Shown: positions 37,848 to 46,792, counted from the first letter of the stretch. The stretch is DNA of 64,000 nucleotides from Leifsonia xyli subsp. xyli str. CTCB07 (GCF_000007665.1 NC_006087.1:372001-436000), one strand, 5' to 3'. Numbers and translations: made by a program. Notes: a model not told the origin generated them from the sequence alone.

Positions 37848-38476
37848 GCGTCCCCACCAACCGCCCCGGGCTGTTCATCACGCTCGAGGGCGGGGACGGC
37901 GTCGGGAAGTCCACACAGGCCGCCCTGCTCGAGCGGTGGCTGCTCGGGCTCGGCCGCGCGGTCGTCCGCACCCGCGAGCCCGGTGGCACAGACCTCGGGG
38001 CCGAGATCCGGGAGATTGTTCTGCACCGCCGCGGGGACATCGCTCCGCGCGCCGAGGCGCTGCTGTACGCCGCGGACCGCGCGCACCATGTCGCGACGGT
38101 TGTCCGCCCGGCCCTGGAGCGTGGGGAGGTGGTGTTGCAGGACCGTTACCTCGACTCCTCCGTCGCCTACCAGGGCGCCGGCCGGGTGCTGGACGCGGGG
38201 GAGGTCCGCGAGCTGTCGCTCTGGGCCGCCGAGGGGCTGCTGCCGGATCTGACTATCCTGCTCGACCTCGACGAGACGACCGCGCGGGCGCGCCTCGGCA
38301 GCGCCCGGACACGGTATGACCGGCTGGAGGCGGAGCGGTCCGAGTTCCACGCGCGGGTGCGGGCTGCCTATCTGGCGCTCGCCGCCGAGCCGCAGCGGTT
38401 CCTGGTCGTGGACGCCTCGCGTCCGGTCGAGGAGATCGCCGCAGAGATCCGCTGTCGCCTCGACGGCAGGGTCTGA
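37844..38476 (+). CDS. tmk: Thymidylate kinase
   Basis: 210 residues. P-loop LEGGDGVGKSTQA near the start, the VRTREPGGTDLGAEIR segment, DRYLDSSVAYQGAGR and a C-terminal LID region. It phosphorylates dTMP to dTDP for DNA synthesis. GTG start in a GTGA overlap with topA, and upstream of holB: the standard actinobacterial order. Confidence 0.95.
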   Translation: MSVPTNRPGLFITLEGGDGVGKSTQAALLERWLLGLGRAVVRTREPGGTDLGAEIREIVLHRRGDIAPRAEALLYAADRAHHVATVVRPALERGEVVLQDRYLDSSVAYQGAGRVLDAGEVRELSLWAAEGLLPDLTILLDLDETTARARLGSARTRYDRLEAERSEFHARVRAAYLALAAEPQRFLVVDASRPVEEIAAEIRCRLDGRV

Positions 38477-38516
38477 GGGCGGAGTGGGTGTCCGCGGTCG
38501 CCCTAGTCTGGAGGAT

Positions 38517-39707
38517 GTGGCGGTCTGGGACGAACTCATGGGGCAGGACGACGCCATCGCCGTCGTCCGCGCCGCCGCGGAGAGCGTCACTGCCCCCGGG
38601 GCCGTCGAGCAGGCGGCCCCCGGCATGACACACTCGTGGCTGATTACCGGTCCGCCCGGGTCGGGCCGGTCGAATCTCGCGTTCGCTTTCGCGACTGCGC
38701 TGCTCAGCCCCGGGACGCCGGAGGCCGACCGGACGGCGCGCCGGCAGGTCGAGGCGAGGACGCATCCCGATCTCACCGTTCTGAGCACCGAGCGGGTGAT
38801 CATCTCGATCGACGAGGTGCGCTCGCTCGTCTCTGGCTCACAGTTTGCGCCCTCGGTCGCGCGGTTCCGCGTGATGATCATCGAGGACGCCGACCGGATG
38901 ACCGAACGCACCTCGAATGTGCTGCTGAAGGCGCTGGAGGAGCCGCCGGAGCGCACGGTCTGGATCCTGTGCGCTCCGAGCGAGGCCGATCTGCTGCCGA
39001 CGATCCGGTCCCGCGTCCGCACGGTGCGGCTGAAGGCACCCGGTGTGGCGGACGTCGCCGAGCTCATCCGGCGGCGCGACGGGGTGGACGCCGAGACCGC
39101 CGAGCGCGCGGCCCGACACGCTCAGAGCCACATTGGGATGGCGCACCGGCTCGCGACGAACGCGGAAGCCCGGCAGCGGCGCGAGCGGACGCTGCAACTC
39201 GCCCTCGGGGTCCGCTCGGTTTCCGGTGCTGTGCTTGCCGCAGCGGAAATGCTGGAGATCGCCGGCGCGGACGCCAAAGCGATCACGGAGGAGCGCGACG
39301 CGCAGGAGCGGGAGCACGCTCTGCGCTCGCTCGGCCTCGAACCCGGCGCGGCCATCTCTCCGGCGTTGCGTGTGCAACTGCGTCAGCTCGAAGAGGACCA
39401 GAAGCGCCGTGCGAAGCGCAGTCTGCGTGACGGGATCGACCGCATCCTGACCGATCTGCTCTCGCTGTACCGCGACGTGATGATGGTCCAGCTCGACGGC
39501 GGGATCGGTCTCGTGAACACCGAGCTGGGTGGCGAGCTCGGTACGCTCAGCGCCCGTACGACTCCGGCCGCTACGCTCGCGGCTATGGACGCGGTCGCCA
39601 CCGCCCGTCAGCGCATCGACGCGAACGTCGCGCCCGCCCTGGCCCTCGAGGCCATGCTCACCGCCATCCTTCGCGGCCAAGCCGTGCGAAAGGGGACCGA
39701 CCAGTGA
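38517..39707 (+). CDS. holB: DNA polymerase III delta-prime subunit
   Basis: 396 residues from GTG 38517 with TGGAGG upstream. AAA+ clamp-loader fold: P-loop-like GPPGSGRSN (Arg replaces the usual Lys), VMIIEDADRM (Walker B) and SNVLLKALEEPPERT plus TIRSRVRTVRL (sensor I and arginine-finger region). No Cys zinc cluster follows the P-loop, unlike many delta-prime proteins. It ends in an ATGA-type overlap with the next gene. Confidence 0.9.
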   Translation: MAVWDELMGQDDAIAVVRAAAESVTAPGAVEQAAPGMTHSWLITGPPGSGRSNLAFAFATALLSPGTPEADRTARRQVEARTHPDLTVLSTERVIISIDEVRSLVSGSQFAPSVARFRVMIIEDADRMTERTSNVLLKALEEPPERTVWILCAPSEADLLPTIRSRVRTVRLKAPGVADVAELIRRRDGVDAETAERAARHAQSHIGMAHRLATNAEARQRRERTLQLALGVRSVSGAVLAAAEMLEIAGADAKAITEERDAQEREHALRSLGLEPGAAISPALRVQLRQLEEDQKRRAKRSLRDGIDRILTDLLSLYRDVMMVQLDGGIGLVNTELGGELGTLSARTTPAATLAAMDAVATARQRIDANVAPALALEAMLTAILRGQAVRKGTDQ

Positions 39708-41260
39708 CCACGCGACCGGGCCGTGTGTCCCGCCGGGGGGCCGCCCGCACCAGCTTCGTCGCCATCGCAGCGGTCGTCGCGCTTACGCTGAGCGGCTGCG
39801 TCACCTGGTTCCTGCCGGCGAGAGCACCGCGGACGTCGACGCCGGCGGCGGAGAGCGTTCCTGCTGCGTTGCAGCCCTTCTACAGCCAGCGCCTGACCTG
39901 GTCGGGCTGCGCGAGCGGGATGCAGTGCTCCACAGCCAAGGCGCCGCTGGACTGGAACGACCCGGGCGCGGGCGAGGTCGAGCTCGCGCTCATCCGGAAG
40001 CCCGCGAAGGGCGCGAAACAGGGCTCGCTGCTGGTCAACCCGGGTGGGCCCGGTGGTTCCGGCTACGACTTCGTGAAGGATTCGGTGGACCACGCGGCCG
40101 ATTCCACCCTGCAGGAGCTTTTCGATGTGGTGGGCTTCGATCCCCGCGGTGTTGGCCGGTCGTCAGCGGTCAAATGCTATGGCGCCGCCCAAATGGACGA
40201 TTACCTCTATGGCATCACGCCCGGTACGCGCGGTTCGGACCAGTGGATCGCGGAGAACATCGCTCTCTCGAAGAGCTTCGGTGCGGCGTGCGAGAAGAAC
40301 ACCGGTGCGCTGCTCGACCATGTGGACACGGTCAGCGCCGCACGCGACCTGGATCTGCTGCGCGCCGCCCTGGGCGATAAGAAGCTCAACTATTTTGGCT
40401 ATTCTTACGGCACCTACCTGGGCGCGGTCTACGCCGGTCTCTATCCGGGCAAGACCGGCCGGCTCGTGCTCGACGGAGCGCTCGATCCTGCGGTCTCGAA
40501 CTTCGATGTGACGAAGGTGCAGGCCGAGGGTTTCGAGAGTGCGCTGCGCGCCTATCTCAAAGACTGTCTGACGCAGAGGGGCTGCCCGTTCACCGGCACG
40601 GCGGAGGAGGGGATGCAGACCGTCTCCGATCTGCTCGCCTCTGTCGAGAAGAGTCCGATCTGCAATGGCGACGGGCGGATGCTGGGTGCCAACGCCCTGG
40701 TGACCGCGATCATCTACCCGCTCTACAATGCGACCGCGTGGTCGTACCTGAGCAAGATGTTCGAGTCGGTGATGAAGGGCAGCGCGGCGGTCGCGTTCAC
40801 CCTGGCCGACGCCTACAACAACCGGAGCAAGGACGGCACGTATAGCGGCAATTCCACCGAGGCGTTCTCGGCGATCAACTGCCTGGACTACGTCTACGAC
40901 GCCGATCCCGCCAGAATGCGTGCGCAAGCCGCGGAGCTCGCACGGGCGGCGCCGGTCATTGGCCCCTATATGTCCTACGGCGACATCGGTTGCGCGAACT
41001 GGCCGTACAAGCCTGTTGTCGAGCGCGGCCCGATCGCCGCGAAAGGCTCGGCGCCCATCCTGGTCGTCGGCACCACCAACGACCCGGCCACCCCGTATGT
41101 CTGGGCGAAGAGCCTCGCCGGCCAGCTGGAGAACGGGCGTCTGCTGACCTACAAGGGCGAGGGGCACACGGCCTACAACAAGTCCAACTCCTGTGTGAAC
41201 GACACCGTGGACTCCTACCTCGTGAACGGTTTGCTGCCCGCCAACGGTAAAACCTGCTGA
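39704..41260 (+). CDS. TAP-like alpha/beta-hydrolase lipoprotein
   Basis: 518 residues. A lipobox LSGC puts the lipidated Cys at 32. The fold shows the oxyanion segment NPGGPGGSGYDF, GYSYGTYLG with the nucleophile Ser at 234, an Asp in VVGTTNDPATPY and a His in GEGHTAYNKS: tripeptidyl-aminopeptidase-like (TAP C-terminal) hydrolases. Probably a surface peptidase acting on short peptides; substrate not known. Coupled to holB by overlap. Intact. Confidence 0.9.
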   Translation: MTTRPGRVSRRGAARTSFVAIAAVVALTLSGCVTWFLPARAPRTSTPAAESVPAALQPFYSQRLTWSGCASGMQCSTAKAPLDWNDPGAGEVELALIRKPAKGAKQGSLLVNPGGPGGSGYDFVKDSVDHAADSTLQELFDVVGFDPRGVGRSSAVKCYGAAQMDDYLYGITPGTRGSDQWIAENIALSKSFGAACEKNTGALLDHVDTVSAARDLDLLRAALGDKKLNYFGYSYGTYLGAVYAGLYPGKTGRLVLDGALDPAVSNFDVTKVQAEGFESALRAYLKDCLTQRGCPFTGTAEEGMQTVSDLLASVEKSPICNGDGRMLGANALVTAIIYPLYNATAWSYLSKMFESVMKGSAAVAFTLADAYNNRSKDGTYSGNSTEAFSAINCLDYVYDADPARMRAQAAELARAAPVIGPYMSYGDIGCANWPYKPVVERGPIAAKGSAPILVVGTTNDPATPYVWAKSLAGQLENGRLLTYKGEGHTAYNKSNSCVNDTVDSYLVNGLLPANGKTC

Positions 41261-41299
41261 GGCATTTTTCATGCGCTCCAAGGTGAGTGGTGCAATTTT

Positions 41300-41325
41300 A
41301 CAGAGAATGAAATAATCATCTCTGT
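41300..41325. promoter_or_regulatory. Candidate TetR operator
   Basis: ACAGAGA and TCTCTGT form an inverted repeat with a 12-base AT-rich spacer that overlaps the GTG start of the TetR gene. Position suits autoregulation, but this is inference. Confidence 0.4.
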
Positions 41326-42014
41326 GACCGCCGCCCCCGAACCCGTCGTAGAGGGTGAGCTCGGCCTCCGCGAGCACAAGCGCATCGCCACCCGCCGTGC
41401 CATCCAGCTCGCCGCCATCCAGCTTGCTAGCGAACGAGGGTTCGACCGCGTTACCGTGGACGAGATAAGCCACGCGGCGAACGTCTCGCCGCGCACCTTC
41501 TTCAACTATTTTCCGTCGAAGGAGCCCGCGATCGTCGGCGAGCTCCCGGAACTCCCTGACGAGGCGAGCATCGACCGGTTCGTCGCCGCCGGGCCGGAGG
41601 AGTCCCTTCTGGAGGGCATTGGCCAGCTGCTGATCGCGGCGATCACCACCGGCGAGCTGGGCGATCCCGCGCTCCCCGGTGCGATGTCCGCGAGCGTGCA
41701 GGAGCTGCATATCCGGCGTCGCGCTCTCCTGAAGGACAACCCCGAGCTGTTCGCTCAGCGCCTGGCCAGCATGCATCAATTCGAGGACGTGCTCAGCGTG
41801 GTCGTGCAGCGGCGTCTCTCCTGCGACGACCTTGCCCTCGCCGCCGGCCCCGAGGCCTTGAACCAGCGAGCGCGTCTCGTGACGTACGTCGCGTTCGCCG
41901 GTATAGCGGCACGCCTGGTCCTGCTGGATCGACCTCGGTGGCGTCGAACCGCTCAGCGTCCGGCTCCGCAGCTCTTTCGAGCAGGTGCAGACGCTCGGGA
42001 CGCAGCCCCGCTGA
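41324..42014 (+). pseudogene. TetR-family regulator, frameshifted near the C-terminus
   Basis: The N-terminal HTH is intact (IQLASERGFDRVTVDEISHA, then VSPRTFFNYFPSKE). One indel near 41902 diverts the last ~40 residues; the natural frame reads HAWSCWIDLGGVEPLSVRLR and ends QTLGTQPR at 42014. In the shifted frame the protein runs to 42064 with an unrelated tail. DNA binding may survive, but dimer or ligand contacts are probably lost. Confidence 0.75.
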
Positions 42015-42100
42015 CCCCCGGACGCCCGCCCTCGTTGTCGAGAGGGCCTCTCGGGATCGGGTAAGCTGTCTCAGTGTGTCCGGCAGCGCATTCCGGCCAC

Positions 42101-42176
42101 GCCGCCCTAGCTCAGTCGGCAGAGCATCTCACTCGTAATGAGAAGGTCGAGGGTTCGATTCCCTCGGGCGGCTCCA
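42101..42176 (+). tRNA. tRNA-Thr (CGT)
   Basis: Acceptor arms GCCGCCC and GGGCGGC pair, the anticodon stem-loop reads CACTCGTAATG with anticodon CGT at 42134-42136, the T arm holds GGTTCGATTCC, and CCA is encoded. A strong terminator follows. Confidence 0.95.
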
Positions 42177-42182
42177 GCGTGT

Positions 42183-42228
42183 GAAAACGGTCAAGCGGCC
42201 TGCGAAAGCGGGCCGCTTGACCGTTTTC
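42183..42228 (+). terminator. Rho-independent terminator after tRNA-Thr
   Basis: A perfect 18-bp stem (GAAAACGGTCAAGCGGCC and its complement) has a GAAA-containing 10-nt loop and ends in TTTTC. Confidence 0.85.
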
Positions 42229-42321
42229 TGCGTTGACAGCTACCGTGACAGCAACGCGGGGGAACTCTTCGCAGCCGAAGGTGTCACATGTAACAATTGC
42301 GACATGGCCGTTTGAGAGCGA

Positions 42322-42510
42322 GTGAGTGACTATCGTCATCGGATGCGCGAAAGCGGCTACCGTCCGGTGCAGTTGTGGGTGCCTGACGTGCGAACTGAGA
42401 GTTTCGTAAACGAAGCTCATCGTCAGTCTTCCGTCGTTGCAGCGGCTGACCGGCAAGCCGACGACCAGGCCTTCATCGAGGCCGTCTCGGTGACATGGGA
42501 CGATGAGTGA
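42322..42510 (+). CDS. MazE-type antitoxin (DUF3018)
   Basis: 62 residues. YRHRMRESGYRPVQLWVPDV followed by FVNEAHRQSSVVAAADRQAD is the pattern of DUF3018 MazE antitoxins in actinobacteria. It holds the MazF toxin inactive and probably represses the operon. GTG start; the stop overlaps the toxin start (GTGA). Confidence 0.85.
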   Translation: MSDYRHRMRESGYRPVQLWVPDVRTESFVNEAHRQSSVVAAADRQADDQAFIEAVSVTWDDE

Positions 42511-42833
42511 ATCACGGTGACATCTGGACGGTCGCCGGAGGCGTTTACACGTCTCAACCCCGCCTGGCGCTGATCATCCAGGACGACCGTTACGACGCGA
42601 CCGACTCGGTGACTGTGCTGCCGGTCACGAGCACCGTTCTTGATGCGCCTTCGCTCAGAGTGCCTTTTTCGGCGTCCGAGCTTTCGGGGCTCGTTCGAGA
42701 CAGTCAGATCATGATCGACAAACTCGCCACAGTGCGTCGAGACGACGTGCAGGATCGTGTCGGATGTCTCACTGCCGCCCAGCTTGTTGGGGTAGAACGA
42801 GTTCTGTTTGTATTCCTCGGTCTCGCTGGATAG
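42507..42833 (+). CDS. MazF/PemK-type toxin
   Basis: 108 residues: MNHGDIWTVAGGVYTSQPRL, LPVTSTVLDAPSLRVPF and RDSQIMIDKLATVRRDDVQD give the conserved MazF beta-barrel order, including the loop after G-D-I-W. The family cuts mRNA at short sites. Both partners appear intact, so the module may be active. It lies just downstream of tRNA-Thr, a common island site. Confidence 0.88.
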   Translation: MNHGDIWTVAGGVYTSQPRLALIIQDDRYDATDSVTVLPVTSTVLDAPSLRVPFSASELSGLVRDSQIMIDKLATVRRDDVQDRVGCLTAAQLVGVERVLFVFLGLAG

Positions 42834-42957
42834 ACCGTGATATCTGTCGCGGCCGATGCGCTGCGAGTGCTCGCGTTGCGCGCTCACTCAGTGGGTCAAC
42901 CGCTTCCGCGAGTGTGAAGCGGTGTCCGAGTGGCTCGATCCGGTCATGGGTGCGTTG

Positions 42958-43311
42958 TCAGCGGCTGTCGGTGTCTCGGCTCCGGTTGGTCATGGTGCGC
43001 GTGTATGCGTCGAGGTTCGCCCGCCTGCCGACGGCGACAGCTTCGATGGCGACGGCCGCAATCTCGTCCGGGGTGTACCGGTAAACCAGGCGGAAGCGTG
43101 GGCGGCCGACGCCATCGGGGTCGAAGTACAGCTTGTAACAGTCGCTCAGATCGCCCGTCGCCACACGAGCGTCGAGCTTCACGCCCGCGACTTTGCCGTC
43201 ACGAACGAGCACAAGCAGGTCCAGCGCCATTTTCTTGGTTCGCAGGTCTGGGAGCGCATCAATATCCTGCTGAAAGCCCGGCAGGGATCTCAGGTGAAGC
43301 GGCCTGGCCAC
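42958..43311 (-). CDS. RelE/ParE-like toxin
   Basis: 117 residues. SDCYKLYFDPDGVGRPRFRL then VYRYTPDEIAAVAIEAVAVG is the C-terminal beta-sheet pattern of a RelE-superfamily toxin in actinobacteria. GTG start shares one base with the antitoxin stop. A second toxin module, convergent with MazEF; no damage seen. Confidence 0.75.
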   Translation of the reverse strand: MARPLHLRSLPGFQQDIDALPDLRTKKMALDLLVLVRDGKVAGVKLDARVATGDLSDCYKLYFDPDGVGRPRFRLVYRYTPDEIAAVAIEAVAVGRRANLDAYTRTMTNRSRDTDSR

Positions 43312-43604
43312 TAACGGTAATCGTCCGCGTTCAGGCCGATGGCAGCCGCGACATCGGCCAGCGGGACAGCCTCGCCAGTGGCAGCGCGCTCGCGCACCAG
43401 ATGGGCGATCTCGACATCCTCGATCACGGGAAGCAGCTCCTCGTAGAGCTCGAAGGGGATCATGACCCCCTCGGGTCGTCGCTGCGCGCCGAACACGACC
43501 GGTTCGGCAAGGGCGCCACGCTTACGGAAACGGGCCAGCGCTTTCGGCAGCGCCACCCGCGCCTCGTTCGTCGGCAGAACGGGAGAGGCGTGCGGGATGG
43601 CCAT
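43311..43604 (-). CDS. Phd/YefM-like antitoxin
   Basis: 97 residues starting MAIPHASPVLPTNEARVALP, with PVVFGAQRRPEGVMIPFELY as the Phd-type DNA-binding half and an acidic C-terminal half that would grip the toxin. Pairs with the RelE-like gene by overlap. A decayed partial copy of its N-terminal coding region lies 270 bases upstream. Confidence 0.75.
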   Translation of the reverse strand: MAIPHASPVLPTNEARVALPKALARFRKRGALAEPVVFGAQRRPEGVMIPFELYEELLPVIEDVEIAHLVRERAATGEAVPLADVAAAIGLNADDYR

Positions 43605-43804
43605 GTGCTCACTGTAACATCTTTCGGAACATCTACATGTACATCTTTTTTTGGGGGCGCCCTCTGTTCGTTGCGCGCCATCGCGGCTCATGTTGCCGAA
43701 GCTCGAAGGTAGCCGAGATCGGGCGATCTCGTGAGGGCGTAGCTGAGCCCAAATGGCGGCGGTGTCGCTTGGTTGGGACCGGGTGTTCTCCACGCTCGCA
43801 GAAG

Positions 43805-43843
43805 CGGGCCGGCGCTTTCGGCGGCGCCACCCGCGCCTCATTC
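43805..43843 (-). repeat. Partial duplicate of antitoxin 5' coding region
   Basis: 39 bases match 43531-43569 inside the antitoxin gene at 36 positions and encode the same NEAR-VA-P-KA-ARF peptide in the same orientation. It is probably a remnant of a second, lost toxin-antitoxin copy between the module and dacB. Confidence 0.65.
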
Positions 43844-43901
43844 TCTTTCGCCAAACACGGTCTCGATTAGCGATTTCAGCGAAGCCGGGTAATATACCTG
43901 G

Positions 43902-45509
43902 ATGCGCGAATCGGACCAGCGCGACTCGGGGCTGACGTTTGGCACCGAGTCTGAAACGACGAACACTCCCACCGAGGCTGAGCCGATCGGGGGCGCGCCC
44001 ACGACCCGTTCGGAACGGCGAGCCGCCGAGAGGGAGGCCACCGCCGCTCAGCGGGGTGGCAGACGGGATGTGCCCGCAGTCCTCAGCGGCGTGATGACAG
44101 CGATCCGCAAACATCCGAAGGCGTGGATGATCGCCGCGGCCGCGGTGGTTTTCGTCGGGCTCGGCATGGGAACAGTGACGTTGGGTGCGACGCTCGGGCC
44201 CGCGCCCGTGGCGGCCGGGTCCGCGGAGGAGGCCGGAGCGGACGGCGAGAAGACGCCGGCGACTCCGACGGCCGCTCCTGCGCGACCGGTTCCGGCGGTG
44301 CAGCCGGCGGCGGCCCGGTTGCGCACCTGTTCGGTCGCTTCTCTGGCTCAGGACAGGCGGCTCGGCAACCTGGAGGCCCAGGTTGTCAACGCAAAGACCG
44401 GAGAGGTGCTGTTCGACCGCAATGGCAGCAAGCCGGCGCCGACCGCGTCGGTGCTGAAGACGCTCACGGCGGCGGCGGCGCTCGCCACGCTGGGGCCCGA
44501 CCACCGGGTGCAGACGACCGTGCTGGCCGGGAGCGCTCCCGGCCAGATCGTCCTGGTGGGCGGCGGCGACGTGACCCTCTCGCGCCTGCCGGGTGGGCGG
44601 GGCGCGTTCTACACGGGGGCGCCCTCCATCCAGGATCTCGCGAAGCAGACGCAGCAGGCTCTCGGCGGCCAGCCGGTCACCTCGATCGTGGTGGACACGT
44701 CGCTGTTCGGCGGTCCGGTGTGGCAGCCGAGCTGGGACGAGCGCCAGGAGCGGGTGGTCGAGGGGTCGACGCCCTATATGACCGCGCTCATGGTCGACGG
44801 CGACCGCGACAACCCGGCGGTGGTCGAGTCGCCTCGGAGCACCGATCCGATCGCGCGTGCGGTGCGGTACTTCCAGGAGTACCTCGAGACAGACGCTCCG
44901 GTCTCGTCGGGCACGGCGCCGGCGGGTGCCCAGCAGCTCGCCGCCGTCCAGTCGCAGCCTGTGACGGCGCTGATCGAGCAGGCGATGAAGTACTCGGACA
45001 ACACGATCATGGAGGAGCTCGCCCGGCTGGTGGCGATCAAGACGGGCACCGGCAACACTTTCGACGCGGAGAACGCGGGCGTGCTGGCCGGGCTCAAAAC
45101 CTACGGGATCGACACGGCTGGCATCCACATCGCCGATGGCTCTGGGCTCAGCGCGGACAATGCGGTGCCGCCGTCGTACCTGACGCGCCTATTCGTCAAG
45201 GTCCTCAACCGCGAGAAGGGGCTCGGCGTGGTCTATGACGGGCTGCCGATCTCCGGACAGACCGGGACGCTCGGCCCGAGCTACAACCGGTTCACCGGGT
45301 CGTCCTCGGCCGCGCGGGGCGCTGTGCGCGCGAAGACCGGCTGGATCGACAACGGCTACACGCTCTCCGGCGTGGTGGACTCCGCCGACGGCACGCCTCT
45401 GACGTTCGCCGTGTTCGCGCTCGGCCCGGTGAGTGCCAACGCCAAACAGGCCATCGACGCGCTCGTCACCGGTTTCTACCGGTGCGGGGACAACCTCTCC
45501 AACAGCTGA
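43902..45509 (+). CDS. dacB: D-alanyl-D-alanine carboxypeptidase (PBP4 class)
   Basis: 535 residues. A charged cytoplasmic N-terminus, one membrane anchor (about 74-98), then a class C penicillin-binding domain: TASVLK (Ser 183, Lys 186), KYSDNT (SxN) and RAKTGWID (KTG). It trims peptidoglycan stem peptides outside the membrane. Start ATG 43902; the ~70-residue polar N-terminus may be shorter if a later start is used. Intact. Confidence 0.9.
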   Translation: MRESDQRDSGLTFGTESETTNTPTEAEPIGGAPTTRSERRAAEREATAAQRGGRRDVPAVLSGVMTAIRKHPKAWMIAAAAVVFVGLGMGTVTLGATLGPAPVAAGSAEEAGADGEKTPATPTAAPARPVPAVQPAAARLRTCSVASLAQDRRLGNLEAQVVNAKTGEVLFDRNGSKPAPTASVLKTLTAAAALATLGPDHRVQTTVLAGSAPGQIVLVGGGDVTLSRLPGGRGAFYTGAPSIQDLAKQTQQALGGQPVTSIVVDTSLFGGPVWQPSWDERQERVVEGSTPYMTALMVDGDRDNPAVVESPRSTDPIARAVRYFQEYLETDAPVSSGTAPAGAQQLAAVQSQPVTALIEQAMKYSDNTIMEELARLVAIKTGTGNTFDAENAGVLAGLKTYGIDTAGIHIADGSGLSADNAVPPSYLTRLFVKVLNREKGLGVVYDGLPISGQTGTLGPSYNRFTGSSSAARGAVRAKTGWIDNGYTLSGVVDSADGTPLTFAVFALGPVSANAKQAIDALVTGFYRCGDNLSNS

Positions 45510-45554
45510 CCGGGGAGGGCCGGGCCTGTGGGGGCGCGCCGCCGGTCGAATCGG

Positions 45555-45654
45555 TCCGAGCGGAACACTAAGCTAACTCCCAATTCAAACACTATGCTTA
45601 TTCCTTACTCAATCATTATCCTTACCGCTAAATTTAGCTAGGTGATCAGACCGG
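45555..45654. other. AT-rich non-coding island
   Basis: About 100 bases rich in A and T (CTTATTCCTTACTCAATCAT and similar) lie between dacB and IS481 copy 2. Base use is unlike all surroundings. No frame or hairpin of note; a relic of foreign DNA or a promoter region are both possible. Confidence 0.4.
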
Positions 45655-45658
45655 CTAG

Positions 45659-46770
45659 GTGTGATGTCCAGGGGGGTTGTTTCGGCGATACGGTCGTGAG
45701 GAGTTGAGGGGCGAGGGCCTCCGGTTGTGAAGTGGAGCTGTTCAGTTCAACCGCTTCACGATCCAGGAGGCCTTCGTGTCCCACGTTAACGCTGCTCTCA
45801 CACCGCGCGCTCGTCTGCGCCTTGCCAGGCTCATCGTCGAGGACCATTGGCTGGTCTCCGTCGCAGCGAAGATGTTTATGGTCTCGCCCGTTACCGCGCG
45901 GAAATGGGCGGCGAGGTTCCGCGCCGAAGGCACGGGAGGGATGACCGACCGGTCTAGCCGCCCACGATCGATGCCAACGCGGACGCCGTTGCCCGTGCTC
46001 AAGCGGATCGTGCGGGCGAGGTGGCGACGACGCCTGGGGCCGGTGCAGATCGCCGGCGAGCTTGGCCTTCCCGCCTCGACCGTCCACGCCGTCCTGGTGT
46101 GCTGCCGCATCAACCGGCTCTGCACCATTGATCGGGTCACGGGCGAGCCGATCCGTCGCTACGAGCACGACCACCCTGGATCGCTGATCCATGTCGACGT
46201 GACGAAGTTCGGCAACATCCCCGACGGCGGCGGCTGACGATTCGTCGGCCGCGTCCAGGGCGAACGCAACCGGGAAGCGACCGCCACCCGCACGAAGAGC
46301 AGGAACCACCGCTACGAGCCACGGTTGGGCACCGCGTTCGTCTACACGATCATCGACGACCACTCCCGCGTCGCCTACGCCGAGATCTGCTCCGACGAGA
46401 AGGCGGACACCGCGATCGGTGTCCTGCGGCGTGCTGTCGCCTGGTTCGCCGACCGGGATGTCAGCGTCGAACTCGTCCTCTCGGACAACGGCTCCGCCTA
46501 CAAGTCCTACGCCTGGCGAGACGCCTGCACAGAGCTCGGGATCAGGGCGAAGAAGACCCGACCATACCGACCACAGACCAACGGGAAGATCGAACGCTTC
46601 CACCGCACACTCGCCGACGGCTGGGCCTACGCCCAGTTCTATGGTTCAGAGGACGAACGACGAGAAGCACTCCCCGGCTGGCCCCACTTCTACAATCATC
46701 ACCAGCACCACTCCGCCATCAGAGCCCCACCCATTAGCAGAATCGACAACAACCTCCCTGGACATCACAC
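45659..46770 (+). mobile_element. IS481-family element, copy 2
   Basis: 1,112 bp with the same terminal repeats as copy 1 and a perfect CTAG duplication at 45655-45658 and 46771-46774. It inserted 19 bases before the start of the MMPL remnant, so it may have removed or replaced its promoter. Confidence 0.93.
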
Positions 46771-46774
46771 CTAG
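45776..46774 (+). pseudogene. IS481-family transposase with in-frame TGA, copy 2
   Basis: Same 333-codon frame as copy 1. The TGA is at 46235-46237 in the context GGC TGA CGA. The reading frame resumes with RFVGRVQGERNREATATRTK and keeps all DDE residues. The last codon TAG at 46772-46774 belongs to the CTAG target copy. Differences from copy 1 include GTAFVY, Gln for Arg in AYAQFYG and Asp for Ala in GSEDERR. Confidence 0.88.
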
Positions 46775-46792
46775 CGACGGAAGGAGGCCGGG

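Noticed and set aside
42230..42300. Possible integrase end or att site after tRNA-Thr
   Set aside because: The sequence after the tRNA terminator contains no repeat of the tRNA 3' end elsewhere in the window and no integrase, so an att call is not supported.
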